A stretch of 18,846 nucleotides of DNA from JANWHV01 sp035534995 (GCA_035534995.1 DATLQX010000124.1:1-18846), one strand, 5' to 3'. Counted from the first letter of the stretch, positions 7,219-14,767 are shown. Made by a program: numbers and translations. The notes: generated by a model not told the origin, from the sequence alone.

Positions 7219-7331
7219 GATTCCTCCTTCAAAGGCTGGCGGGATGCCGGAGGCATGGGCGCCCGGCAACTGAACTCGATCTGAATCATACGCGCCCGAC
7301 CGGTAGCGGCCGGGGCTGGGATCCTAGTGTA
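7219..7331 (-). other. Leader between yceD and rpmF, with imperfect hairpin
   Basis: This is the widest gap inside the housekeeping block (113 bp). It contains an imperfect GC hairpin: 7295–7302 pairs with 7307–7314 with one mismatch and a 4-base loop. There is no U-run on the minus strand, so it is not a clear terminator. A TATGAT (minus strand, 7290–7285) resembles a −10 box but lacks a matching −35. It may be a processing or attenuation site; little more can be said. Confidence 0.3.
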
Positions 7332-7853
7332 TCAGTTTAGCAGACTACGTAAAGCGGCGAAGGGCTGGTTGCCTTCCTGGTCCTCCACGCAGGGGCAGGG
7401 CCGCAGATTCCGGTTGCCGCCGCACACCGGGCAGAGGCCGGCGCAGGTAGGAGTGCAAATGGGCTGGATCGGCAGGCTGGCAAGGATGTTCTGACGCAGG
7501 GCCTCCGAGAGATCCAGAATGTGATTGCCGTCGATCGTGAAGGTCAGATCATCCACCGGCGGTGGGAGCGGCGCTCCCGTGTGGACCTCGACCGATGGGG
7601 CGAACTCCTCCTCGAAATGAACCCGAATGGGGGCCGTGAAAGGTTCGACGCAGCGTCCGCACTCGAGCACCACGGTGCCCTCGGCATCGCCTCGGGCCAG
7701 AATACCGGAATCGATCCGGTCGAGACGGACTCGCCCACCGGTCAAGGTCACGGTAAGCTCATCGTCCAGTTGCAAAGGCTGGTCGGTATCGATGGGGTGA
7801 ATACGAGTCGTACCGACCGGCCACTTCAGCAGTTGGGCCACATTGATTTGCAT
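7332..7853 (-). CDS. yceD: YceD-family (DUF177) rRNA accumulation protein
   Basis: This 173-residue protein belongs to the YceD/DUF177 family, whose members are needed for normal 23S rRNA accumulation in some bacteria and plants and almost always sit upstream of rpmF. It shows the conserved VVLECGRCVEPFTAPI block (Cys65, Cys68), the EEEFAP segment, and near the end PICTPTCAGLCPVCGGNRN (Cys133, 137, 141, 144) with CPC (Cys153, 155). The cysteines could bind metal. The ATG at 7853 follows AGGAGGT with 9-base spacing. The gene order supports the assignment; the molecular mechanism of the family is not settled. Confidence 0.92.
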   Translation of the reverse strand: MQINVAQLLKWPVGTTRIHPIDTDQPLQLDDELTVTLTGGRVRLDRIDSGILARGDAEGTVVLECGRCVEPFTAPIRVHFEEEFAPSVEVHTGAPLPPPVDDLTFTIDGNHILDLSEALRQNILASLPIQPICTPTCAGLCPVCGGNRNLRPCPCVEDQEGNQPFAALRSLLN

Positions 7854-7894
7854 GGGAAAGCTACCTCCTGGGCTGTCCTTGGGATCGGTACCGT

Positions 7895-8353
7895 CTACTC
7901 CACGGGCTCCCCCTCGCCGCGCAGGGCCTCTATCCCGTTGCGGACCGTGTGTAGGGTATTGGTGAGTTGCGTTTCCAGCCCCACCAGGCTGTTGAGGGCA
8001 TATTCATCGGCACGCGCCCGAACGTCTCGCGCCTCTTGATGCGCGTCGTCAAGGAGTCGACGCGCCTCGCGTTCGGCGGTTCGGTACAGGGCTTGCTCCT
8101 GCACCATGTCCAGGGCTTGCGCCTGCGCTTGCGCGATCAGCCGTTCGGACTCCGCTTTCGACTCACTTAACATGGTATCGCGATCGCGCAATACCATCTC
8201 GGATTCGCGCATCTGTTCCGGAATGTTCTCGCGAATACTCTCTATGATCTCCTGGATTTCGTTCTCGTCCACCATGCATCGTGAAGTGCCCGGCATGTGC
8301 CAGCCGGAACGGACAGCCTCCTCCAGGCGATCCAGTATATGTAAGATGTCTAT
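7895..8353 (-). CDS. DivIVA/AtpF-like coiled-coil protein, apparent ATA start
   Basis: This is a 152-residue, highly charged, largely helical protein. A coiled coil spans about residues 45–125, with repeated Glu/Arg/Gln/Ala in segments such as SESKAESERLIAQAQAQA. Proteins of this type, between coaD and yceD, recur in Chloroflexota; their role is unknown, though they resemble the DivIVA or ATP synthase b-subunit stalk. ATG codons at 8296 and 8275 lack a Shine–Dalgarno. In the same frame, DILHILDRLEEAVRSGW lies upstream, which matches how I recall homologues beginning (MDI…). The only start position fitting the strong GGAAGGAGG (8361–8369) is an ATA at 8353–8351, 7 bases away. Start confidence is moderate; the gene itself is confident. 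Confidence 0.75.
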   Translation of the reverse strand: MDILHILDRLEEAVRSGWHMPGTSRCMVDENEIQEIIESIRENIPEQMRESEMVLRDRDTMLSESKAESERLIAQAQAQALDMVQEQALYRTAEREARRLLDDAHQEARDVRARADEYALNSLVGLETQLTNTLHTVRNGIEALRGEGEPVE

Positions 8354-8387
8354 GAGATGGCCTCCTTCCCTGCCGAACCCGCCGATG

Positions 8388-8873
8388 TCATGGCGCGTTC
8401 TGTCTGAGCCCCGCCAGACGCGGCGCCACCGGCGGTGGAACTAGATTGGCCACGTTCCCACCCAGCCGCGCAATCTCCTTGATCCGGCTGGAGCTGATGA
8501 ACATGAGATGTTGGCTGCCGATCAAGCAGATCGTTTCCAGCGAAGGAGCAAGCATCCGGTTGGCAAGCGCCATCTGGAACTCCCCCTCGAAGTCCGAACC
8601 GGCCCGAAGCCCACGCACGATTACTTCGGCCCCGATCCTTACCGCATATTCTACCATCAGCCCGGTAAATCCCTCCACGCGAACGTTGGTAAGATGGGCC
8701 GTGGATTCAAGAACCATGGCGATACGCTCGTCCCACGAGAAGACGACGCGCTTATCGGGGTTCTTGTAGACGGCGATCACCACTTCGTCGAAGAGCGTAC
8801 AGGCACGGGTGGCGAGGTCCAGGTGTCCGTTGGTCATCGGATCAAAACTGGCGGGGAAGATGGCGCGTTTCAC
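8388..8873 (-). CDS. coaD: Phosphopantetheine adenylyltransferase
   Basis: This 161-residue enzyme transfers AMP from ATP to 4'-phosphopantetheine, the penultimate step of CoA synthesis. It has the nucleotidyltransferase N-terminus AIFPASFDPMTNGHLDL with the TNGH form of the HxGH motif, then VIVRGLRAGSDFEGE, and the ISSSRIKEIARLGGNV signature near the end. Length and motifs are normal. The start is GTG at 8873–8871, overlapping the rsmD stop as GTGA; rsmD–coaD is a very common pair. CoA made here supplies the prosthetic group of AcpP in the same block. Confidence 0.96.
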   Translation of the reverse strand: MKRAIFPASFDPMTNGHLDLATRACTLFDEVVIAVYKNPDKRVVFSWDERIAMVLESTAHLTNVRVEGFTGLMVEYAVRIGAEVIVRGLRAGSDFEGEFQMALANRMLAPSLETICLIGSQHLMFISSSRIKEIARLGGNVANLVPPPVAPRLAGLRQNAP

Positions 8874-9430
8874 TCCTCGTCCCCTTCTTCTCGCGCTTGC
8901 CAGAAGCTGACCGCGCTATCGCCATATTCCCGCGTGCGGACGAAACGGAGCGGCCCCACGTCACCGTGAACCGCTACCCGAGGACTGTGCTCCAGCATGA
9001 CGATTCCATTCGGCGCCAACAGCCGATGCACGGTTGGTGAATCAACCAACCCCGGCCCCTCGGCATCCATGTAGGGCGGATCCGCCAGTATTAAATCATA
9101 CGGCCCGGTCAGTGTCGAGAGGACTTGGTGTACCGAGGCTTGAATTACCCGCCCGCGCGCCGCCAATCGGGTATGGGCCAGGTTTTCCCGGATCACCGCG
9201 CACTGGGCGGGGCGCCGCTCCACGAAGTCGCACTCCAGGGCACCCCGGCTGAGCGCCTCGATGCCCAGGGCGCCCGTACCGGCATAGAGGTCCAGCACGC
9301 GCGCGCCCTCGGTGTAGGCGGCCAGGACGTTGAACATGGCCTCGCGCACCTTATCCGCCGTGGCTCGCGTCCCTTTGTCCAGCGGTCCCTTGAGGTGTGC
9401 TCCACGGGCAGCCCCGCCAATGACCCGCAT
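8870..9430 (-). CDS. rsmD: 16S rRNA (guanine-N2) methyltransferase RsmD
   Basis: This 186-residue SAM-dependent methyltransferase modifies G966 (E. coli numbering) of 16S rRNA. It opens with MRVIGGAARG and the conserved TRATADKVREAMFNVL, has the SAM-binding glycine motif VLDLYAGTGALGIEALSRGA, and the catalytic DPPY in LILADPPY. The ATG at 9430–9428 has AAGGA just upstream and gives the family's usual length; a longer in-frame opening at 9559 would add an unconserved leader and overlap the divergent gene. It is the first gene of the long minus-strand block, so the block's promoter should lie in 9431–9552. Confidence 0.95.
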   Translation of the reverse strand: MRVIGGAARGAHLKGPLDKGTRATADKVREAMFNVLAAYTEGARVLDLYAGTGALGIEALSRGALECDFVERRPAQCAVIRENLAHTRLAARGRVIQASVHQVLSTLTGPYDLILADPPYMDAEGPGLVDSPTVHRLLAPNGIVMLEHSPRVAVHGDVGPLRFVRTREYGDSAVSFWQAREEGDEE

Positions 9431-9474
9431 TGCCCGTCCTTCCCGTTCGCCGTCTTGGTGTTCTCGTGGCCGCC

Positions 9475-9504
9475 TTGACGGCATCTCGAACCTGAGTGTA
9501 CAAC
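9475..9504 (+). promoter_or_regulatory. Candidate promoter for the hydrolase gene
   Basis: TTGACG at 9475–9480 (5 of 6 to the −35 consensus) is followed after 18 bases by TACAAC at 9499–9504 (4 of 6 to the −10). It lies about 50 bp before the hydrolase ATG at 9553. The −10 overlaps an inverted repeat described separately. Confidence 0.35.
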
Positions 9505-9518
9505 CGCAGGGGGTTGTA
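9499..9518. promoter_or_regulatory. Inverted repeat in the rsmD/hydrolase divergent region
   Basis: TACAACC (9499–9505) and GGTTGTA (9512–9518) form a perfect 7-bp inverted repeat with a 6-base centre. It sits between two divergent genes and overlaps the candidate −10, which is a natural place for an operator. It could also form a small hairpin in either transcript. Confidence 0.35.
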
Positions 9519-9552
9519 GGCCCGTGAACAGCGTAGGAAGGCAGTAGCACGA

Positions 9553-10596
9553 ATGGCACGATTTCGGTCTTGGTGCATCGCGATCGTCCTCGTGTTGATC
9601 GCTCTCTGGATTGTCACTCCGATGGCGCGGAGCATGTGGCTCCTGCGTGATGCCCAACATCCCATGGAGAGCCCACCCATGATCGCGGGCTACCAGGCGA
9701 TTGACGCCCACTTCTACACCAGCGATGACAGTACGGCGAGCAATTATAACTCGGATCCCAACCCCATCCCTATCGCCGGCTGGCTGGTGGTAGCCCATGC
9801 CAACGCCCCCACGGTCATCCTCCTGCCCGGCTGGAAGGCCGACCGGACCTCCATGCTCCAGTACGCCAACTTTCTGATCGGCGGCGGCCTGAACGTCCTG
9901 CTGATCGATTTGCAAGGGACCGGACATAGCGGCGGCTCATTCAGCCTGGGGTTCTATGAGCCTACCGACGTCAAGGCGGCGGTCAGCTATCTCGACACCT
10001 ATCAAGGGCTTACCAATCACCATTACGGGGTGCTCGGCGTCTCCTTCGGCGCCGGAGTGGGGATCGCCACGGCGGGCGGCAATGGGAACCAATACCCCGG
10101 TGAACCCGAGATCAACGCCATCGTGGCCGATAGTCCCTGGGCCACCCAGGACGCGACGATCAACCGCCTGAATCAGATCACTGTCCTCGGTCAGTCAATC
10201 CCCTTCCCGCGCACCTGGCGGTTTTTTGGTCATGCCCTGCCGCCGGACGCCTGGTGGACGATCAACGAGACGATTGGCGGTTCGCCCGATACGCGGAGCG
10301 CGCTCCTGGGGGCCAAAAACCTCCAGCCGAACCAGGCGCTCTTGATTATCCATAGCGTGAATGACACGGATCCCACGACCACCCAGGCAGATGCCCAGAA
10401 GTTGTATGCCGCCGCCCCGGTGAAGCACAAGGAACTGTGGCTAGCTCCGCTGGGCGGACATGCGGGGGCGCTTGACGCCCAGCCGCAAGAGTACTCGGCG
10501 AAGGTGTTGAGCTTTTTCAAGCGCTATCTGGTCAACCTCAAGGACGCTCCCGTCCCCACGATCTCGCCGGGGAATACGGGGGGGTTCGGGCACTGA
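9553..10596 (+). CDS. Membrane-anchored or secreted alpha/beta hydrolase
   Basis: This 347-residue protein has an N-terminal hydrophobic helix (about 8–22) that can act as anchor or signal, then an alpha/beta-hydrolase domain. Features in order are the strand–oxyanion region TVILLPGWKADRTSM, DLQGTGHSGGSF, the nucleophile elbow GVSFGAG (Ser164), an acid in IIHSVNDTD (Asp271 or Asp273), and the His in GGHAGALD (His303). It resembles the BAAT/YqkD-like extracytoplasmic hydrolases. The substrate is unknown; esters or peptides are typical. A purine-rich AGGAAGG lies 11 bases before the ATG. It is a single gene, divergent from rsmD and convergent with the transporter operon. Confidence 0.85.
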   Translation: MARFRSWCIAIVLVLIALWIVTPMARSMWLLRDAQHPMESPPMIAGYQAIDAHFYTSDDSTASNYNSDPNPIPIAGWLVVAHANAPTVILLPGWKADRTSMLQYANFLIGGGLNVLLIDLQGTGHSGGSFSLGFYEPTDVKAAVSYLDTYQGLTNHHYGVLGVSFGAGVGIATAGGNGNQYPGEPEINAIVADSPWATQDATINRLNQITVLGQSIPFPRTWRFFGHALPPDAWWTINETIGGSPDTRSALLGAKNLQPNQALLIIHSVNDTDPTTTQADAQKLYAAAPVKHKELWLAPLGGHAGALDAQPQEYSAKVLSFFKRYLVNLKDAPVPTISPGNTGGFGH

Positions 10597-10608
10597 GGAA
10601 CTAGCGGC

Positions 10609-10637
10609 TGCCAACCGCCGACTGAGGTCGGCTGGCA
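10609..10637 (+). terminator. Bulged hairpin after the hydrolase gene
   Basis: TGCCA (10609–10613) pairs with TGGCA (10633–10637), and GCCGAC (10617–10622) pairs with GTCGGC (10627–10632) around a TGAG loop. A 3-base bulge (10614–10616) separates the two stems. It begins 12 bases after the hydrolase stop. There is no T-run, so termination activity is uncertain. Confidence 0.4.
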
Positions 10638-10642
10638 GGGAT

Positions 10643-10684
10643 GGGGCGACTGTGGTCGCACAGGCCCCGGCACCACAGTGCCCC
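10643..10684. terminator. Strong hairpin between convergent genes, probable bidirectional terminator
   Basis: GGGGC (10643–10647) and ACTGTGGT (10649–10656) pair with ACCACAGT (10672–10679) and GCCCC (10680–10684). This gives 13 base pairs with one bulged G at 10648. On the plus strand it is followed shortly by a short TTT (10687–10689). Its position between the hydrolase and the end of the transporter operon suits termination from both sides. Confidence 0.6.
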
Positions 10685-10717
10685 CGTTTCTGCCAGGGGA
10701 CCACGGTCCTCGGATGG

Positions 10718-10744
10718 ATCGGTCGGATCGGTCGGATCCGTCCG
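10718..10744. repeat. 9-bp tandem repeat
   Basis: ATCGGTCGG occurs twice in tandem (10718–10726 and 10727–10735), followed by a third copy with two changes (ATCCGTCCG, 10736–10744). The third unit creates the palindrome CGGATCCG. It lies just past the stop of the ATPase gene. It may be a simple replication-slippage repeat. Confidence 0.6.
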
Positions 10745-10753
10745 ATTCTCCCC

Positions 10754-12298
10754 TCAGCCGCCGACCGGCTCGGGTGTCAGGGAGCCGCCGGTCATCAGGA
10801 TTCCCAGTCGATCCTCGGTGGCCTCCTCGGCGGTGAACGTACCGGGGATCGAGCCTTCGTAGAGGACGGCGATGCGGTCGGAGAGGGCGAGAATCTCGTC
10901 CAATTCGGCGGAGACCAGGAGAATCCCCACCCCCTTGTCGCGCTCGGCCAGTAATTGCTGATGCACGAACTGGATCGCCCCAATGTCCAGCCCGCGGGTG
11001 GGCTGGGCCGCGATCAGGAAACTGGGCCGGCTCTCGATCTCCCGGGCCAGCACGACTTTTTGCTGGTTGCCGCCGGAGAGTGAACGGGCCCGCGTGGCGG
11101 GCACGGCGCCGCGGATATCGAACTGACCAATGAGGCGCCGCGCCCGTTCCAGGATCCGTCGGGGACTGAGCAACCAGCCCCCAGTGACGGCGGGCGAATT
11201 CTGCGAGCCGAGCACGAGGTTGTTGGCAACCGAATACTCAAGGATCAGCCCACGGGCATGGCGATCCTCGGGGATGGCCGCCAGCCCGAGATCGCGCAGG
11301 CGCCGGGGCGTGGCGTTGGTGACGGGCTGGCCATGCAGGCTCACCGTACCGCTGGTGGCATGGCGGAGGCCGGTCAAGACATCGACCAGTTCGCTCTGCC
11401 CGTTCCCCTCCACCCCGGCAATTCCCAGCACCTCACCCGCCCGCACGGTAAAGCTCAGGCCCTTCAAGGCACTGAGGCCGCGGTCGGAGTCACAGCGGAG
11501 GTCACGCACCTCCAGCACCGGCTCGCCCGGATGGCTCACTCCCCGGTCCACCTGGGGTAGAATCTCGCGCCCGACCATCAGGCGGGCAATTTCCTCCCGC
11601 GAGGTAGTGGCCTTTTCCAGGGTGGCTACCTTCTTGCCGCGGCGGAGCACCGAGATTTGATCGGCCACGCTCATCACCTCGCGCAGCTTGTGGCTGATGA
11701 ACAGAATCGTTTTCCCCTTGGTGACCAGATCGCGGAGCACCACGAAGAGTTCGTCGGTCTCCTGAGGGGTGAGAACGGCGGTCGGCTCATCCAGAATGAG
11801 AATCTCCGCCCCCCGGTACAGAGTCTTGAGAATCTCCACCCTCTGCTGCAAGCCCACCGGCAAATCGCCCACCCGCGCGGTCGGATCCACGCGCAGCCCA
11901 TAGCGGGCGGCAAGCTCGGCCACTCTCCGGATCGCCTCCTGGCGCGGGAAGCGGGCCAGGCTGGGAGGCTCCGCTCCCAGCACGATGTTCTCGGCCACCG
12001 TGAGGGGCGGTACCAGCATGAAATGCTGATGCACCATCCCGATTCCCTGCTTGATCGCGTCACCAGGCCCATGGAGCGTCACGGGTTTCCCGTGAATGAG
12101 AATCTCGCCGCTGTCCGGAGTGTAGAGTCCATAAAGCATGTTCATCAGGGTGCTTTTCCCGGCCCCGTTCTCGCCTACCAGGGCGTGAATGGTCCCCGAG
12201 GGGGCCAGAAGATCCACATGATCGTCCGCCACCAGGGTACCGAACCGCTTGGTGATCGCCCGCATCTCGACGGCCGGCGCCTCAGTGGGTGGGGTCAT
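10754..12298 (-). CDS. Double ABC ATPase of a nucleoside-type importer (YufO/NupO-like)
   Basis: This 514-residue protein carries two ABC ATPase domains and energises the transporter encoded just upstream. Domain 1 has Walker A GENGAGKST (42–50), a degenerate signature VGLQQR, Walker B ILILDEPTA and the His loop ISHKLREV. Domain 2 has a degenerate Walker A (GVEGNGQSE, no Lys), a canonical signature LSGGNQQK, and a modified Walker B (FLIAAQPTRGLD). This asymmetry is normal for the BMP/NupA and RbsA type, so one site is probably non-hydrolytic. The ATG at 12298 is chosen because GGAG lies 6 bases before it; in-frame ATGs at 12310 and 12337 are alternatives. It overlaps the second permease by 17 bp. 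Nucleosides are the likely cargo, by family. Confidence 0.92.
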   Translation of the reverse strand: MTPPTEAPAVEMRAITKRFGTLVADDHVDLLAPSGTIHALVGENGAGKSTLMNMLYGLYTPDSGEILIHGKPVTLHGPGDAIKQGIGMVHQHFMLVPPLTVAENIVLGAEPPSLARFPRQEAIRRVAELAARYGLRVDPTARVGDLPVGLQQRVEILKTLYRGAEILILDEPTAVLTPQETDELFVVLRDLVTKGKTILFISHKLREVMSVADQISVLRRGKKVATLEKATTSREEIARLMVGREILPQVDRGVSHPGEPVLEVRDLRCDSDRGLSALKGLSFTVRAGEVLGIAGVEGNGQSELVDVLTGLRHATSGTVSLHGQPVTNATPRRLRDLGLAAIPEDRHARGLILEYSVANNLVLGSQNSPAVTGGWLLSPRRILERARRLIGQFDIRGAVPATRARSLSGGNQQKVVLAREIESRPSFLIAAQPTRGLDIGAIQFVHQQLLAERDKGVGILLVSAELDEILALSDRIAVLYEGSIPGTFTAEEATEDRLGILMTGGSLTPEPVGG

Positions 12299-13208
12299 AG
12301 GGGACTCCATCGGCGGCGGGCGCCGTGGCGCGGCCAATAAAGCCCGCGACAGCGATCAGAGTGATCAAATAGGGGGCGATGGTCACGATATTGGAGGCGA
12401 AGCTGGAGACGTTCACCAGCTGCGAGGTCTGAATCTGCAGACCAAAGCCAAAGAGGAGCGAAGCGGTCAGGGCGCCCAGCGGCGTCCACTTCCCCACGAT
12501 CATGGCCGCCAGGGCGATAAAGCCCTTGCCGGAGGTCATATTGACCGAGAAGTTGGAGATCAACCCCAGGGAGAGGTAGGCACCGCCCAGGCCGGCCAGC
12601 ATGCCGCTGATCGTGACGCAGAGATAGCGGAGGGCGAAGACATTGACCCCTACCGTATCCGCCGCCCGCGGCTGCTCCCCCACGGCCCGGATACGCAAGC
12701 CGAGCGTGGTATGGAAGAGAACCAGATGGGTAATGGCCACCAGAGCCAGCATGATGTAGACGATGCTGTTCTGGACTCCTATGACCGGGCCAACTCCGGG
12801 AATAGCCGAGAGGCCGGGGATAGTCAGATTGGGAATGCTGGGCAAATTGGTGAAGCCGTTGCTGACGTACGTCTCGTAGAGATACCCGGTGATGCCGGTG
12901 CCGAACAGGTTGATCGCCACCCCGCTGATGATTTGGTTCCCGCGGAGCCCGATGGAGACCACCCCATGTATTAGGGCGATCAGGCCGCCGAAGAACATGG
13001 CCCCCATCACCCCAACCCATGGGTTGCCGACGCTGGCCGAGATCCAGGCGCCGAAGAAGGCGCCAATCAGCATGAGCCCTTCCAGACCGATATTGGTCAC
13101 TCCCGAGCGCTCGGTCATCACGCCGCCCAGGGCGGCCAGGGTCAGCGGGGTGGCCGTGCGTAGGATACCGGCGTAGAAATCGCTATTGGCCAGTACGCTC
13201 CAGTCCAT
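12282..13208 (-). CDS. ABC importer permease, second (YufQ/NupQ-like)
   Basis: This 308-residue membrane protein of the BPD_transp_2 family is one of the two permeases of the BMP-type importer. It begins with MTERSGVTNIGLEGLMLIGAF, the segment shared by this subfamily. It also has the cytoplasmic coupling region GLRIRAVGEQPRAADTVGVNV, which contacts the ATPase, and ISGMLAGLGGAYLSLG. Around eight to ten hydrophobic segments are visible. The gene lies 12 bp downstream of the first permease and overlaps the ATPase gene, so the three are one operon. The cargo is probably nucleosides, inferred from family and gene set, not from residues. Confidence 0.93.
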   Translation of the reverse strand: MDWSVLANSDFYAGILRTATPLTLAALGGVMTERSGVTNIGLEGLMLIGAFFGAWISASVGNPWVGVMGAMFFGGLIALIHGVVSIGLRGNQIISGVAINLFGTGITGYLYETYVSNGFTNLPSIPNLTIPGLSAIPGVGPVIGVQNSIVYIMLALVAITHLVLFHTTLGLRIRAVGEQPRAADTVGVNVFALRYLCVTISGMLAGLGGAYLSLGLISNFSVNMTSGKGFIALAAMIVGKWTPLGALTASLLFGFGLQIQTSQLVNVSSFASNIVTIAPYLITLIAVAGFIGRATAPAADGVPYDPTH

Positions 13209-13220
13209 GCGGCCTCCCGT

Positions 13221-14639
13221 CTAGAGATACTGATTGATCGCCAGACCGAGGGCCAGGCAAATCACGCTATAGACGACCACGGCCACGGACCCGCGCGTGA
13301 CCTGCCGCCGGATCAGTACGAAAACTGCCGCGAAGGCGATGGCCAGAGCGCCGAAAAAGACATGCGAAAAGATGAGCGCGATGCTCGCGCTCGCCACGGA
13401 GAGGACCAGCAATCCCCGCCATTCCGCCGCGAAGTCCCCCGGAGTTCTCACCCCACGCCGCCGATTCAACAGCTTACGCACGATCACATCCAGGGCAATG
13501 AACAGCACGATGATCCCCTGCAGCACCTCGGTCATATGGGGTGAGACCCCCACCAGCTGCATGCTCTGGCTGCCTGTACGCAAGGCGCCGAAGAGGATAG
13601 CGGCGAGGATCATCCCGATCGGGTTCCCCTTCCCCAGCAGAGCGATGGCGATCCCGTCGAAGCCCCAGCCGGGATCGAAGGGGGCCTGGAAGGCGCCCGT
13701 ACCGGTGGGATCGGCGATATAAAGGCCCCCGGCCAGACCACCCAGACCGCCCGCGATCGCCATGGCCATGATCATCCGGCGCTTGATCGGGATGCCGCCG
13801 TAGGCGGCGGCGCCCGGATTGAGGCCCACGGCCGTGATCTCGTAGCCAAAGCTGGTGCGGGCGAAAATAAACCAATAGAGGGCGGCGCACCCCAGGGCAA
13901 TGAAGACACCCGCGTCCAGGGTACTGTCCTTGCCCAGCCAGGTGAGCAGGGGCAGGAAGGCATTGGAACCGGCATGGGCGGTCACCGCCTGCCCGTTGGA
14001 GTTCGGCCCATTCAACGGCCCCCCCTGCTCGACCATGGCGGTGGCCCCGTAAATGGCGATGTAGTTCAGCATGATCGTGGTGATCACTTCGTGGGCGCCG
14101 CGGTAGGCTTTGAGCGCGCCGGCGACCGCGCCCAGCACGCCCCCGGCCAATAACGAGATCAGCAAGACCGCCGGGACCAGCAGGATGGCCGGCAAGCCGC
14201 TCCAGGAGCTGCCCACCATGGAAGCGACCAGGGCTCCGGCGACCAGTTGCCCCTCGGCCCCGATGTTAAAGAGACCACAACGGAAGGCGAAAGCCACGGC
14301 CAGGCCGGTGAAGACGAGCGGGAGGGCCTGGCCGAAGGTCACCGTGGCGGTGGTCATGTCAGGGGCGCCGAATGAGCCGGAGAAGAGGCTGTCGAAGGCA
14401 TTAAAGGGATAATGCAGGAGCAGTCCGAGGGTCTTGAGCCTGAACCCGTGCTCGCCAATCACCGCGAAAGGATCGGTGGTGGTGCAGATGATCAGGAGCG
14501 AACCGAGCACGAAGGCAAGCCCCAGGGTGATGGCCGCCACGGCGCTCTCGGCCACCAAGCGGCGGACCAGGGCGATCAGCGCCTGACCAAGTCCCCCCTC
14601 GCTGCTGGGTTCCGCCGGGGATCCTGCCGCCACCGCCAC
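13221..14639 (-). CDS. ABC importer permease, first (YufP/NupP-like), long C-terminus
   Basis: This 472-residue membrane protein is the partner permease. It has the subfamily motif GLFNIGAEGQLVAGAL (122–137), the coupling loop TAVGLNPGAAAYGGIPIKRR, and AGGLGGLAGGLYIADPTG. The core ends near RRRGVRT (393–399), where most homologues stop. Here about 65 further residues (409–472) add two to three hydrophobic helices, an unusual extension. The start is GTG at 14639–14637, with GGGAG 6 bases upstream. It begins 128 bp after the binding-protein stop, beyond a strong hairpin, so it is probably expressed at a lower level than the binding protein. Confidence 0.92.
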   Translation of the reverse strand: MAVAAGSPAEPSSEGGLGQALIALVRRLVAESAVAAITLGLAFVLGSLLIICTTTDPFAVIGEHGFRLKTLGLLLHYPFNAFDSLFSGSFGAPDMTTATVTFGQALPLVFTGLAVAFAFRCGLFNIGAEGQLVAGALVASMVGSSWSGLPAILLVPAVLLISLLAGGVLGAVAGALKAYRGAHEVITTIMLNYIAIYGATAMVEQGGPLNGPNSNGQAVTAHAGSNAFLPLLTWLGKDSTLDAGVFIALGCAALYWFIFARTSFGYEITAVGLNPGAAAYGGIPIKRRMIMAMAIAGGLGGLAGGLYIADPTGTGAFQAPFDPGWGFDGIAIALLGKGNPIGMILAAILFGALRTGSQSMQLVGVSPHMTEVLQGIIVLFIALDVIVRKLLNRRRGVRTPGDFAAEWRGLLVLSVASASIALIFSHVFFGALAIAFAAVFVLIRRQVTRGSVAVVVYSVICLALGLAINQYL

Positions 14640-14658
14640 CCGAAGCTCCCTCGCGCTA

Positions 14659-14702
14659 GGGGATCCAACATCTGGACATCATCATACGCGATCCCCATGG
14701 GG
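14659..14702 (-). promoter_or_regulatory. Complex leader of the permease gene: overlapping inverted repeats, candidate promoter
   Basis: GGGGATC (14659–14665) can pair with GATCCCC (14690–14696). The same bases also form the perfect palindrome CCCCATGGGG (14693–14702), so the two pairings exclude each other. On the minus strand, TTTCCA (14708–14703) and TATGAT (14686–14681), 16 bases apart, resemble a weak promoter. A switch or internal promoter is possible; neither is demonstrated. Confidence 0.3.
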
Positions 14703-14708
14703 TGGAAA

Positions 14709-14743
14709 CAGGGAAGGCGGGCTGGGGAGCCGCGCCTTCCCTG
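14709..14743 (-). terminator. Terminator or attenuator hairpin after the binding-protein gene
   Basis: CAGGGAAGGCG (14709–14719) and CGCCTTCCCTG (14733–14743) are perfectly complementary over 11 bp. An inner GGCT/AGCC pair closes a 4-base loop. On the minus strand the stem is followed by TTT. It starts 24 bp after the binding-protein stop. Such a hairpin would let the binding protein be made in excess over the permeases and ATPase. Confidence 0.7.
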
Positions 14744-14767
14744 GCGGTCGCACGGGTTGCGCGGGGT

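Noticed and set aside
7219..7269. Longer rpmF from a start at 7269
   Set aside because: L32 begins MPAVPKKR directly after AAGGAGG; the added 17 residues match nothing in the family.
7285..7290. TATGAT as an internal promoter for rpmF
   Set aside because: No −35-like sequence lies at a suitable distance on the minus strand.
9431..9559. Extended N-terminus of rsmD starting at 9559
   Set aside because: The extra 43 residues are unconserved, the internal ATG at 9430 has a ribosome site, and the extension would overlap the divergent gene.
9193..9927. 244-residue minus-strand frame across rsmD and the hydrolase
   Set aside because: It is out of frame with rsmD and antisense to the hydrolase; its composition (Gly/Asp/Arg-rich) is typical of a shadow frame.
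12282..13020. Alternative frames inside the importer permeases
   Set aside because: These are Gly/Arg/His-rich shadows; the permease frames carry the family motifs.
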